Shown piece after piece: positions 22,335 to 31,111 of a DNA stretch of 64,000 bases; the stretch's first letter is position 1, and the number at the start of each line of letters is the position of its first letter. The notes beneath the pieces were generated by a model. It did not search any database and was not told the DNA's origin. It saw only the letters and a list, made by a program, of their open reading frames with translations. The stretch is from Mesostigma viride. Taxonomy: Eukaryota; Streptophyta; Mesostigmatophyceae; Mesostigmatales; Mesostigmataceae. The stretch spans positions 41,066 to 105,065 of the forward strand of contig RPFO01001963.1 of NCBI GenBank assembly GCA_009746045.1, read 5' to 3'. The position numbers were made by a program, and so were the translations under genes.

Positions 22335-22832
22335 TTACAGCTTCGACTTCTTCGGCCTCCCCCATGGTCGTGGTCGTCCTGTCGCGGGGTCAATATTATG
22401 AGTCCGTGGCTTCGTGTCTTTCGACCCAGCCGGTCTCCCGCGTTTCTTAGGGGTGTGAGGAATCTTCTCCTTTTTAATTTTCGGTGCCCGGGGAGATTTT
22501 GGCTGAGGAGGAGGATTTCTCGGCTTTCGTTTGGACGCGATGATGGACATCAATTTCTGTCGACATTCGTGCCCGATTCCGGTGTGTGTCGGCGGGAGCT
22601 CGCCGTCATACCCACACTCTCGCACGAACGCCGCCAACCTCTCGTGAGTCTTTGAGGAGACCCTGGCCCCGGTCAAGTAACGAACGAGCGTCGACACGTT
22701 AAGGATGAGCTCTCGCCTATCAAGCCTGCGCTGGTACGAACTCTTCGAGGGCGCTTTCTCCTCGATCCGGATGGGTGGGAGAGCTGGCGAAGACTCGTGG
22801 AAAGCGTTTGGGTAAGCCTGCTTCAGATCCAT
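22335..22832 (-). CDS. PLV-1 AT-hook basic protein
   Basis: 165 aa, ATG 22832 (MDLKQAYP). The N-terminal half has a conserved segment (ELILNVSTLVRYLTGARVSSKTHERL) that aligns with the PLV-2 protein at 53,393-53,887. The C-terminal half is Lys/Pro-rich with AT-hook cores KKRGRPAGSK and PWGRPKKSK, suggesting minor-groove DNA binding such as genome condensation or regulation. TTATATAC lies about 10 bp upstream. Function is inferred from composition only. Confidence 0.75.
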   Translation of the reverse strand: MDLKQAYPNAFHESSPALPPIRIEEKAPSKSSYQRRLDRRELILNVSTLVRYLTGARVSSKTHERLAAFVRECGYDGELPPTHTGIGHECRQKLMSIIASKRKPRNPPPQPKSPRAPKIKKEKIPHTPKKRGRPAGSKDTKPRTHNIDPATGRPRPWGRPKKSKL

Positions 22833-22857
22833 TCGCGCGTATATAATAGGGCACAGA

Positions 22858-23742
22858 TTATTTTTTGATCACAAGGAAATGGTTGAAGTTTTTCCGGTAG
22901 CGTTTCTCGTCGTTCGGTTCGTCGTTGTCGACCGCAAGAAAGTCATGGGGCGAGTCTTTCGTCGCATATTCCCATAGCGCAAGGAAATCCTCAGGGCTGG
23001 TATGGCCCGCGCTTTCCTCAGCAATCTGTCGCGAGGCTCGCCGGTCCTTCGTACGAAACAGGACGAGGAAAGAGACATTCGCGCGCACTGATCGGGGCAC
23101 GCCAGCCGACGTGAACGATTGGTTCACGAATACCATGCTAGTTAACAAGTGGCGATGTTTGAATGCGAACGACGAGACGGGGCCTTTCGAGTCTGAGCGA
23201 TAAAGTTTCGAACCTGCCATGTCGTCTATCAAAATGACGGACGAGGGAGGACCGTACCGGAACCGAGTCTGGGGCTCTTTGAACTGTAGCCTGTCGAGGG
23301 TTAGGTACATGTTGAGGTCCATGTCGTCCTCTGTCTTTCCGCCCTCTAGGTAGTCTTTCTTGAACTTTTCCCATACAGCCATATCGCGCTGGTACTCTTC
23401 GTACTCCGATAGGTCTTTCTTGATATCCCCCACCATCTGATTAAAGTCATTGTCCGTATACGTTTCCATGGACATGGCGGGTGTTGGCAGGAGCTTATAC
23501 TTTGGCTCTGTTGTCGCGGATCCAGAGATCAGGTACAGCTTGTCGAATGAATGAGCATCAAAATACGCCTTTAGCATGTTAATAGCTGAAGTGGTCTTCC
23601 CGGTCCCGCGCATACCCACGAACGAGGCTATGAAATGGAGCCGTGGCGCGTTGGCTGGAACCTGGCGAGCTTTTGCATATTTGACTTTCAGATCCTTGTT
23701 CGCTAATGGAGTCTCGATATGAATGCTTTCGATGACCGTCAT
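22858..23742 (-). CDS. PLV-1 genome-packaging ATPase (A32/FtsK-HerA type)
   Basis: 294 aa, ATG 23742. Motor that pumps the viral genome into the capsid. Walker A is GMRGTGKTT (residues about 43-51), Walker B SVILIDDMAG (about 168-177), then VNQSFTSAGVPRSVRANVSF and a TKDRR segment that may serve as sensor/arginine finger. Length and motif spacing fit PLV, virophage and NCLDV A32-like ATPases. The PLV-2 orthologue is disrupted by an insertion. The gene lies 22 bp from the coiled-coil gene, so co-transcription is likely. Confidence 0.88.
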   Translation of the reverse strand: MTVIESIHIETPLANKDLKVKYAKARQVPANAPRLHFIASFVGMRGTGKTTSAINMLKAYFDAHSFDKLYLISGSATTEPKYKLLPTPAMSMETYTDNDFNQMVGDIKKDLSEYEEYQRDMAVWEKFKKDYLEGGKTEDDMDLNMYLTLDRLQFKEPQTRFRYGPPSSVILIDDMAGSKLYRSDSKGPVSSFAFKHRHLLTSMVFVNQSFTSAGVPRSVRANVSFLVLFRTKDRRASRQIAEESAGHTSPEDFLALWEYATKDSPHDFLAVDNDEPNDEKRYRKNFNHFLVIKK

Positions 23743-23763
23743 TTTATTACAATAGGATAGATT

Positions 23764-24305
23764 TTAATCATCGTTTAAGCTGGCTAGTAATTGCGCGCGG
23801 ATTGCCAGCATCTTCTGCTCATACGGCGTAGTTGTCCGCACGTCCGGCAGTGGATTCGCGACCCGTTGACGCTCCTCTTCCTCTACTTCGGCCTTCGGCT
23901 TTCTCCCGCGACGTGGGCGAGGCGTTTCCGAGGGAGTTGCCGCGACTTCCTCGGCGGCCAACAGGCGTTCGATTCGATATTTGTTCTTCTTTTCCTCGAG
24001 TTCCAGCTCCACCAGACGCTGCCTCTGGATTTCGAGTTCCTTCTCCAGAACCTTTCGCTTGGTAATCTCCGCTTCTCGCTCCTCCTGTCGCTTCTTCAAT
24101 CGCTCTTCGTTCCGTTTCTGCATGTACGGCCGCATCTTCTCGCGGAGTGCCGCACGCTGCTCTTCCGTCAATCGCTTGCCTCTCGGGCCTTTCGGCGGGT
24201 GAGGCGGGATATACACTGTATTGGGCGTTTCCTGCTGTGGCGCTGGGTCTTCCTCGACGTCGACGGGGTCTTGGGCGAATCCGGAGCTTCAGGAACCTGG
24301 TCCAT
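23764..24305 (-). CDS. PLV-1 coiled-coil protein (N-terminal frameshift)
   Basis: About 180 aa when read from ATG 24305 (MDQVPEAPD). The body (24,216 to 23,764) is in another frame, so one indel lies near 24,270-24,285, as judged against the 175-aa PLV-2 orthologue. The centre is a long Glu/Lys/Arg-rich helix (EERLKKRQEEREAEITKRKV...RQRLVELE), then a short basic GRKPK element, and a conserved end TTPYEQKMLAIRAQLLASL. Probably a virion scaffold or minor structural protein; no family recognised. It is transcribed away from the 24,344 gene across 38 bp. Confidence 0.7.
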
Positions 24306-24343
24306 GGGTGCTATAGTTTTAATGTGAGATATTATTCATAGAG
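24306..24343. promoter_or_regulatory. Compact divergent promoter, PLV-1
   Basis: Only 38 bp separate the ATG of the minus-strand coiled-coil gene from the ATG of the plus-strand large gene. It contains GAGATATTATTCATAG ahead of the plus gene. PLV-2 keeps the arrangement in 24 bp. Both blocks must be driven from this spacer or from inside the neighbouring gene. Confidence 0.5.
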
Positions 24344-27300
24344 ATGGTTGTCGTGAGCTCAAACGCGTCCGGCTTCAATATCGCAACAGGACTGGTGGAA
24401 GACGGGGTAGACGAACGAATCGCGGACGTCGAGAGCGATGTGCAAGCTCTCCAACTTGCGGTTCACCCATTCGACCGACACGTGACGATTAACGGGGTTC
24501 GGTACATGTACCCTGGGGCTCCGACGAGATTGCGTTTGGGGGATAACCATTCGGACTGGTCGGTGACCACGACTGGCGAGTCGAGTGGTATGCTTGAAGT
24601 CGACGGCGGAATAACCGCTAGTTGGATCCGGGTTTCGTCCCTATGGCTGATGGACCAGTATTCGCGCATGTCCCAGATCGTCGCGGATCGTATTCTGACG
24701 CGCGACCAGATCGACTGGCTATTCGATCAACACGGCGTCGGGTATACGGCCCTTCCTGATCCGACTGCAAAGTTCACGCTACAATATGAAGACGGAACAC
24801 TTTCCGCGCCAGGAACCACGTTCGCAGTATCGAACAATCAGGACATTCGGATCCGGCTCCCCTACACGGTCACCGGAGGCAGTAGCAGCGGAAAAAACGT
24901 CTACAGCGTCCAGGTCCTCGGCGCGCTCGACCCCGTCGTTATGAGTCAAACGGTAGACGGTCCATACATCGATGACATCCATTTCGGAAGCATGAGCCAT
25001 GCCTACTTCGGCAAACTGATGAGCTACGAGCAAATCGGGTTCGCGACTACGAGAGACTTGAACAGAATACAGCGGATGCCCTACAGTATTCACATCACGC
25101 GCACGTACTCCCCGTTAACGGCCTGGGACGTCGGGCGGATCGACCAGCCGACTGAGAGTTACTGGAAAACGACTGCGCCTTACCAGACATGGGTCGTCGT
25201 TGGCGACGGTGGCGCGCCTCCTCTCACGCTAGGAATCAAAAACACGACGCCGTGGGCTTACCAACGGAAGCTGCCTATCTCGTGGAAAGTCGACAATGTC
25301 GCGTTAACCGACGCGGCGGGTAGTTTTCGGCTTGACGTGGACGGGGGACTACGCGGAGAGGACGCGGTAACGTGCACATTGACGCCGGCGGATCATGGGA
25401 AGCTCGTGTCGGCCGATGTGACGATCTACAACGACGCGACGATGACTACGTCTGCCACTCAGCGAAAAATGGCCGTCGTGGGCGTGGTGAAGACCGATCC
25501 GCTCGTCCCGGCAATACGGGCACCGAGCCGTTTCTTCTCGACGTCCGCGCCGGCTCGTATAGGTGTGCAGATGTACGCGGATCATGCCATGGGGTGGGGG
25601 GTAGCACACAGACCCCGGCAGATTACGAGGTCTTTGTGGACTGGGTCAGTAAAGGTAGTGTCACGGGAGCTGGAATGGTGAGCTGTCTTCTTGGTGACTC
25701 TACGATGCGAGAGGTTCAGGTCGTCCCGCGGTTTGTGTGCCCGAGAGATTCTCCAAACATCACCGGAGAGAGTGTGACTGTCACTGGTGCGGTTGTCACG
25801 TTCAACAGCCTCGAGCGGTTTTCTCGGGACACTGCGACAAATCTACAGCCGTCACATCACCAATACAGATACACGCCCGTTTCGTCGAGTTTCCACGCGC
25901 TGTCTGTGGATAATGTCACGCCACCTGACAAATGCGTCGTGTTTACCGACGAAGAGGTCGACGGCCCGTTCCTAATATGCTTCGAGCTCGTTGTACCGTC
26001 AGGCAGCGCATTCGTCTCGCTCTCGGACCATAACGACATAACCGGGAAGTACCACCCCTCTTTCACAGACGGTCATAATTGCTGGCGAAACCAAGGAACA
26101 ACCGACAATTGGTGGTCGGCGTGTGGCGTGAGTATAGACAAGACAAACGGAACGATCAGTCTGTATCAGAACCGGAAAGCGGCGACACATTATACGTTGA
26201 ACGCGACGTGGTCAAGCAGTACGCGTTTTTGGGTTGCGTTCCGGCGACGGTCTGACGGAATCGTCGAGCGATACATCTCGTATTTTCCTCCTGACCGTCT
26301 GAGCAGTATGACTAAGCTAGCGAATTCCGTGTCAGGCATCTTTACAACCTCGCCGACTGGGATCGTAGCCCCGTACACACCTGGTCAGGTGAGGCTTGTT
26401 TTTCATTTGGACAGTGTCAACCAGGCGATTTTCAACGCATGCGAATTGGCTGATGATACGACAGACGCCGAATTCGTTTCCTTGACTACTACGAACCCGA
26501 CCGGTCTCTACCTTTCATCAGGCGATACGATAACTCTCACTCACAGGGGCACGTCGCCGCGTGAATGTAGCATATTAGGCAATTACATGACGTCGTCGCT
26601 CGTCCCAGGCGAAACGAATCTCTACCGCGCGCAACTCACGGCGTCAAAAGACAACGTCATCCACGCCGTTTGTGAATTCCCGTCATACAACCACGCGACA
26701 CCGCTCACCAGTTATTCGGTAAAGGTGTATGGCGTGCTTCCGGATCGCCCCATGATAAACCGGTTCGAGGTCCGTCTACTATACGATGACGCCTTACTAT
26801 ACCGCATCAACGAGCGACCTATCCAGTTGTCTAAAGGCCCGGACTGGGAGAATGGGGTCTCGACGATCGGTCACGGGTTCGTGGGTGATATTCCGTATGT
26901 CCAATTCTCTGTGCTGATGCCGACTCCGTTTCGCTACGAATTCGGCCACTTGTTCACAGCGACGTTTGAGGTTCGATCTTCGTCGCTTGTCGGCGGTCCT
27001 GACGGGATTTTCATGGATCTGTCGATGGCTCGTTTCTTCGGAGAGGGGCCGACAGAAATTGGGCTGATCACGGCGCTAGACGAGTGCGCGTATACGGATG
27101 CACGAGAGGCGAGACGAGTTTCGTTTTCTATCCGTGGACTGCGGACCATTGCGTACGATTACATGCAGCCCGAGCTCTGGGAACTTGGTCCTCATGGCAT
27201 CATGAGTTTCCGCGACGACGATGGGAATCTCGTCCCTCCCGCGACGACGCTAGATAAGTTCTACTGCCGCGTGCAGTTCACACACGGAGCGCCGCCCTTG

Positions 27301-27576
27301 CTGGAGATCGGGCACCCGTACAGATTTCTCGCAAGTGCTCTCGACTTCGTGTATCAGCCCGGGAGCTCGTGCAGACTCGTCGTGGGTCCTTCGTGGCGTG
27401 TCGCACCCGGATTCGACGAGTCCGACGGAGTCTACGAAATACTACTGCACGTCGACAAGACGCTCGGGTCCGGCAGCGCAGTCGCGTACATCAAGCCGCA
27501 AGTCGAGCACTGTCGCTCGAGATCAGGGGTAGCGGCTAGCGGAGAGATCTTCGCGGCGGTGACCTGGCTCGTTTAA
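24344..27576 (+). CDS. PLV-1 large structural/adhesin-like protein, about 1,080 aa (one frameshift)
   Basis: Frame 1 runs from ATG 24344 (MVVVSSNASG) to about 25,600; the rest continues in a second frame to 27,576. The switch is at a run of six G (25,596-25,601) just after HAMGWG. The intact 1,103-aa PLV-2 orthologue spans the junction. N-terminal residues 20-55 look coiled-coil (ERIADVESDVQALQ). Shared landmarks are DYLFDQHGVG-like, TRTYSPLTDW-like, RKLPI, GLRGEDAV, YHP...DxHxxWRN and WVAFRR(R/K)SDGxVERYIS. Beta-rich composition suggests a spike, tail-like or receptor-binding virion protein. No domain family recognised. First gene of the plus-strand block. Confidence 0.75.
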
Positions 27577-27604
27577 AATCTTTGAGATATGTCAAGGACA
27601 CACC

Positions 27605-28177
27605 ATGCCGCGAAAGACATCGAAACGATCAGCTAAGAAACCGTCCAAAGCCCCGCGCAAGCCCCGAGCGCCTCCGAAGAAGGCCGCGACGACCGCGCTG
27701 ACGAACTCGATTGTCATCCACTCGCCCCATGTGACCCGTCCCGCGAAGAAGGGGAAAGTCGCCGAAGTCCGTGGGTTTAAGGACGCGATGTTGTTGGCGG
27801 CTCTCGCTGCAAACTCTCGCCCTGTAGTCTACCCACCATTGTCCGCCTACGACCAACCGGCCTCCGTTCCGGCTCCAGAACCGGCCGCCGTCCTCGGCGC
27901 AGGGTCTGACGAACCTCTCCGCGTAGAGATCGTGGGATCCGCGCCTCCGCCAGCTGCTAGAGACCCCGTTGCTAGGACGCCGCCTCGTCCCAGAGTGCGA
28001 GTCGCCAACGTGACCGATAGAGTCAATTGCACGGTCCCGGGCTGCAAAAATACGTTTGTCGATAGTCGGCGGTTGGATACTCACCTACGAGACAAACATC
28101 ACGTGACTGAAGGTGTCCCCGTGGGCGATAAAGGGGCCGGTCCGAGCTCGCGGATAAATTTTCTAAACAGATCATAA
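27605..28177 (+). CDS. PLV-1 basic C2H2 zinc-finger protein
   Basis: 190 aa, ATG 27605. The N-terminal 40 residues are Lys/Arg/Pro-rich (nucleic-acid binding or nuclear targeting). A conserved block KGKVAEVRGFKDAMLLAALAANSRP and VYPPLSAY follows, then a Pro/Ala linker. The C-terminal zinc finger is C-x4-C-x12-H-x4-H (CTVPGC...HLRDKH). PLV-2 has the same architecture (59,127-59,630). AAATCTTTGAGATATG lies just upstream. Could be a DNA-packaging core protein or a transcription factor. Confidence 0.8.
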   Translation: MPRKTSKRSAKKPSKAPRKPRAPPKKAATTALTNSIVIHSPHVTRPAKKGKVAEVRGFKDAMLLAALAANSRPVVYPPLSAYDQPASVPAPEPAAVLGAGSDEPLRVEIVGSAPPPAARDPVARTPPRPRVRVANVTDRVNCTVPGCKNTFVDSRRLDTHLRDKHHVTEGVPVGDKGAGPSSRINFLNRS

Positions 28178-28193
28178 AACGATTTCGGTGCGA

Positions 28194-28490
28194 ATGGAGC
28201 TGTCAGATGCTGAGATGCTGCAGATCGCCCAGTGGATGATCTTATACCCCGATGTCCCTCGCGAGTTCCTGGAATTGGCGATGTTCTATTGCCGGAGTAA
28301 GCCGCTGACTGGGAAGGAAAGGCGACAGCTTAAACGTAGCGCGCGAGGTCTCTCTGGTGGCGAGGGAAAGGTTGTGGTCCACGGAAGCAACGAGATTAAA
28401 TCGGAGCTTATAACAGAGAATGAGGGATCACGTACAGGAGTGCCGGACGCTGACCCTAAGGACCGAGAACAGGACAAGGGGCAGTCTTAA
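28194..28490 (+). CDS. PLV-1 small conserved protein, 98 aa
   Basis: ATG 28194 (MELSDAEMLQ), preferred over the GTG two codons upstream because the PLV-2 orthologue also begins at an ATG before the same DAEML(Q/E)I(A/S)QWM stretch. Contains VPREF(L/I)E and KPLTGK, then a charged tail. The last 71 bp overlap the penton gene in another frame. No family recognised. Confidence 0.65.
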   Translation: MELSDAEMLQIAQWMILYPDVPREFLELAMFYCRSKPLTGKERRQLKRSARGLSGGEGKVVVHGSNEIKSELITENEGSRTGVPDADPKDREQDKGQS

Positions 28491-29277
28491 CGATCCTACA
28501 TGGGATATCCCGGCCGGGTTGCTCGAAGATTACCACGACGTCGGGCTGACCCTTCTCACAATCCCATTCGAACAGACGCACATCAACCAGACCAACCGCT
28601 CATTCGAGGTGGTGATGCAGTCCGCCCACACTGTCTCGCTACCACTGGGATCGTGGACGACGATCGAGAACAGACACAATATCGAGGCGGTCTTGCAGAC
28701 CATCGACAGTTCGTTCGTGGTCACGTACGACCGCGCGAACAGTCTGTACACTTTTGCGGCCAGTTCGCCGTTCCAGCTACGAGTCGGCGAGTCCGTCGGG
28801 CGTGTCCTGGGATTTGTCCCGGGCGTTCACGCTTCCAACGACCAACACGTAATAGTGAGCAATCGACCGGCTACGAACGGACGCCTGAGAGCCGTCTACG
28901 TGTACGCCGACATCGTGCGGGGTAATGTAGTGTCCGCGACTCACGGGGCTGTCTACGGGGGTTTGTTGGCGTGTTGCCCGAACCTTAGCAAGTTCCTAGA
29001 ACCGATCGTATGGCAGGCGCAGACTCCGCTCTGGCAGCACATGCGCGATTCCCCGCGCGGTATCAGTCTCCGCCTGCTGGACGAGGACGACGTGCCGGTC
29101 CAATTGTATAGCGACTGGGTTGTTCAGCTCAGTTTCCGGATCTCGCCACAAAAAGCGATGGGCGTGGAGTCGCGGAAGATCGCGAGCGTCCTGCGGTACA
29201 TGGCGCTGGGCGGGGAAGTCCTGCCCGCCAGAAAAATGTCTCAGCGTTCTGTTATAAACGACGAAGAGGACGAATGA
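28420..29277 (+). CDS. PLV-1 penton (minor capsid) protein, single jelly roll
   Basis: 285 aa, ATG 28420 (MRDHVQEC). Forms the pentameric vertices in this virus group. Typical landmarks: LTLRTENRT, FEQTHINQTNRSFEV, VYVYADIVRGNVV followed by GGLLACCPN, ISLRLLDEDDVPVQLYSDWVVQLSFRI near the end. The VYxxIV...LL and DExD...L.F pattern is characteristic of PLV/virophage minor capsid proteins. The stop TGA overlaps the ATG of the next gene (ATGA), so translation of the pair may be coupled. 287-aa orthologue in PLV-2. Confidence 0.82.
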   Translation: MRDHVQECRTLTLRTENRTRGSLNDPTWDIPAGLLEDYHDVGLTLLTIPFEQTHINQTNRSFEVVMQSAHTVSLPLGSWTTIENRHNIEAVLQTIDSSFVVTYDRANSLYTFAASSPFQLRVGESVGRVLGFVPGVHASNDQHVIVSNRPATNGRLRAVYVYADIVRGNVVSATHGAVYGGLLACCPNLSKFLEPIVWQAQTPLWQHMRDSPRGISLRLLDEDDVPVQLYSDWVVQLSFRISPQKAMGVESRKIASVLRYMALGGEVLPARKMSQRSVINDEEDE

Positions 29278-29558
29278 GGCTCGATTTTGGAAAGGTTGTC
29301 AACACCGTGCGAAAGATCGGACATGTGGCGGGCGACGCTATCAGGAAAGTGGGACATGGCGCGCGACTCGTGAAGGCGGCCGCGGGTGCTGCCGATTCGG
29401 CTCTCGGGCATGTCCCGAGCAAGTTGATCGAGGCGTCCCCGGTTCTTGGGACTGCTTACCGTGTCGCGAAAACCGGGTTGGACGCGTTGTCTTCCCTCGA
29501 ACGTAAGGTCGACGCGCACAAGGCCGCAAACCCGCTTCTGGGCCAGTTCCTCCACTAG
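29274..29558 (+). CDS. PLV-1 Gly/Ala-rich amphipathic protein (94 aa)
   Basis: MRLDFGKVVNTVRKIGHVAGD..., a run of amphipathic helices with repeated (R/K)(K/R)(I/V)G(H/D) and a conserved end NP(L/I)LGQ(F/L)L. It lies between penton and MCP, as in PLV-2 (118 aa, with one additional repeat). Composition and position recall the membrane-lytic capsid cement proteins of adenovirus-like viruses, an analogy only. The start codon overlaps the penton stop. Confidence 0.7.
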   Translation: MRLDFGKVVNTVRKIGHVAGDAIRKVGHGARLVKAAAGAADSALGHVPSKLIEASPVLGTAYRVAKTGLDALSSLERKVDAHKAANPLLGQFLH

Positions 29559-29569
29559 CCAGGATTTTT

Positions 29570-29598
29570 ATCTAAGTTAGCTGATATACAACGCTCTC
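29570..29598 (+). promoter_or_regulatory. Promoter-like motif before the PLV-1 MCP
   Basis: TATCTAAG (29570-29577), then GATATAC (29583-29589), then 9 bp to the ATG. Matches the two-part pattern seen before other genes of both elements. Confidence 0.5.
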
Positions 29599-30885
29599 AT
29601 GGCATCCGATGGTTCTTGGTACAATCGCGCTATTCCCAAAACGATGCAATACATCGTAAAGGCTCTCGGCCAGCACTCGACGTCCCGTGTGCAATTGTCC
29701 ACTCTGTCCGCGAACTCGGGCATTAAGCAGGGTTCGGTTGTGGCTGTCCGCCTGCCGACGAGCGGATTTGCTGATCTCCACAGTTTCGCCATGTATTTCC
29801 TGGCGTCCCAGGCGGCTACGACCGGGTTCTGTAAGTTTCCGAGATACACTTCGTCGTTGATCAGGCGTTTGGAGGTGCTGGTCGGAGGCCAGAGCGTTGA
29901 CTCCATCAACGATTATCATCAGCTGTACCGGACCCTGCTTACTGTTCACGGCGGAGTCGGTCATGACAACGCCCAAGCACCGTCAGGGTGGTCCGTGGAC
30001 AACACCACCGACGTCGCACTGACAGACAGGGATGACGCGGCTAAGGCCAAGCACACGAAAATCCCTGGCGTGATCGACAACTGGCTCGGGTTCCTCTCTG
30101 GCGACCCTCGCGTGATCGATCTCAGTCTTTTTCCACCAATCGAGATCCGGATTACGTTGATGGATGGGAGTGTCATGATCCCCGGAGCGGCGGTGGCGGC
30201 TGCGGGGGCCGCCGCTGCCGTTCCAGTCTGCGCCGGCCCGGGGTTTCAGTTGGATGATATCCACTTCTCGATCGACACGTACAGGTTCCAGGAGGACGTG
30301 GTCTCTCAGGTATTCGCATCAAGGTTGGCGGAGGGCGGGACGCTGCCGTTCCGCTGGAAGACGTGGCAGTCTACGAAGCAGTCGGCCAGTGCCGCTCCGT
30401 ATAGCATTAAGGCGACCCTCTCTTCTGCATCCGCAAGCAAACTCCTCGCCATCCAGGTCGACCCTGCCAAGGACGTAGCGAACGGAGCAGGCGATATCAT
30501 GTTCGACCATACCGCTCTGACCGCAGGCACACAGTTCCAGTTCGACATCAACGGGTCCCACCAGTCTCCCGCGTATCGCATGGGAGTGACAGAGGCATGG
30601 ACCAACCTGATGAGCGCGTTCAACGACCAAGGGAACTCGCTGTCGTGCGCCAAGAACGGAATTACACCCGACACATGGCGAGACAAGCATTTCGTCATGG
30701 CCTGTCACTTGAACATGCCAGGCGCGGGGTCAGAGTACCAGAGCGGTCTCGACCTTCGCGGGACTGCGGCGGTCGTCACCCTTCGCGTGGATGGAGCGGG
30801 CGCGGCGTGTACCTCGTACTTGTTTTGCGAGCTCGAGGCCAAGATGGACGTCGGCGCCGGGCGGCAGGCGGCCGTGTATCTGTAA
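29599..30885 (+). CDS. PLV-1 major capsid protein (double jelly roll)
   Basis: 428 aa, ATG 29599 (MASDGSWYNRAIPK). Hexon-type MCP. Recognised by the N-terminal layout, KQGSVVAVRLP, SLIRRLEVLVGGQSVDSINDY, FLSGDPRVIDLSLFPPIEIRI, FSIDTYRF and the C-terminal GLDLRGTAAVVTLRV and GRQAAVYL. These stretches are nearly identical in PLV-2. Length agrees with PLV MCPs. The gene is intact and is the best marker for placing the virus phylogenetically. Confidence 0.88.
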   Translation: MASDGSWYNRAIPKTMQYIVKALGQHSTSRVQLSTLSANSGIKQGSVVAVRLPTSGFADLHSFAMYFLASQAATTGFCKFPRYTSSLIRRLEVLVGGQSVDSINDYHQLYRTLLTVHGGVGHDNAQAPSGWSVDNTTDVALTDRDDAAKAKHTKIPGVIDNWLGFLSGDPRVIDLSLFPPIEIRITLMDGSVMIPGAAVAAAGAAAAVPVCAGPGFQLDDIHFSIDTYRFQEDVVSQVFASRLAEGGTLPFRWKTWQSTKQSASAAPYSIKATLSSASASKLLAIQVDPAKDVANGAGDIMFDHTALTAGTQFQFDINGSHQSPAYRMGVTEAWTNLMSAFNDQGNSLSCAKNGITPDTWRDKHFVMACHLNMPGAGSEYQSGLDLRGTAAVVTLRVDGAGAACTSYLFCELEAKMDVGAGRQAAVYL

Positions 30886-30915
30886 TAATCTCTGATTGTA
30901 ACTGTATAGTGCCCG

Positions 30916-31086
30916 ATGGAGTACCTTAAGGATCCGAGATACGTAGCGAATCCGTTTAGTAGAGTCACCTTGATCTTCGATACCCCTGCGATGGTCGATA
31001 AAGGTCTGGCGACTGGATTGCCGGCTAGGAAAGGCCCGTTGATGGAGCCGAGATTTCAGTACCCGTTACCAACCTCAAAAAAATAG
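30916..31086 (+). CDS. PLV-1 conserved 56-aa protein after the MCP
   Basis: MEYLKDPRYVANPFSRVTLI..., ending YPLPTSKK. The PLV-2 gene at 62,429-62,599 is the same length and shares the ANPF-R, LIFD-P, PAR and YPLP-SKK positions, so it is a real gene despite its size. A TCTCTGATTG and GTATAG pair lies upstream. No family recognised; possibly a capsid-associated peptide. Confidence 0.75.
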   Translation: MEYLKDPRYVANPFSRVTLIFDTPAMVDKGLATGLPARKGPLMEPRFQYPLPTSKK

Positions 31087-31111
31087 TGTCAGTTTGTAGT
31101 ATATCAGCAGC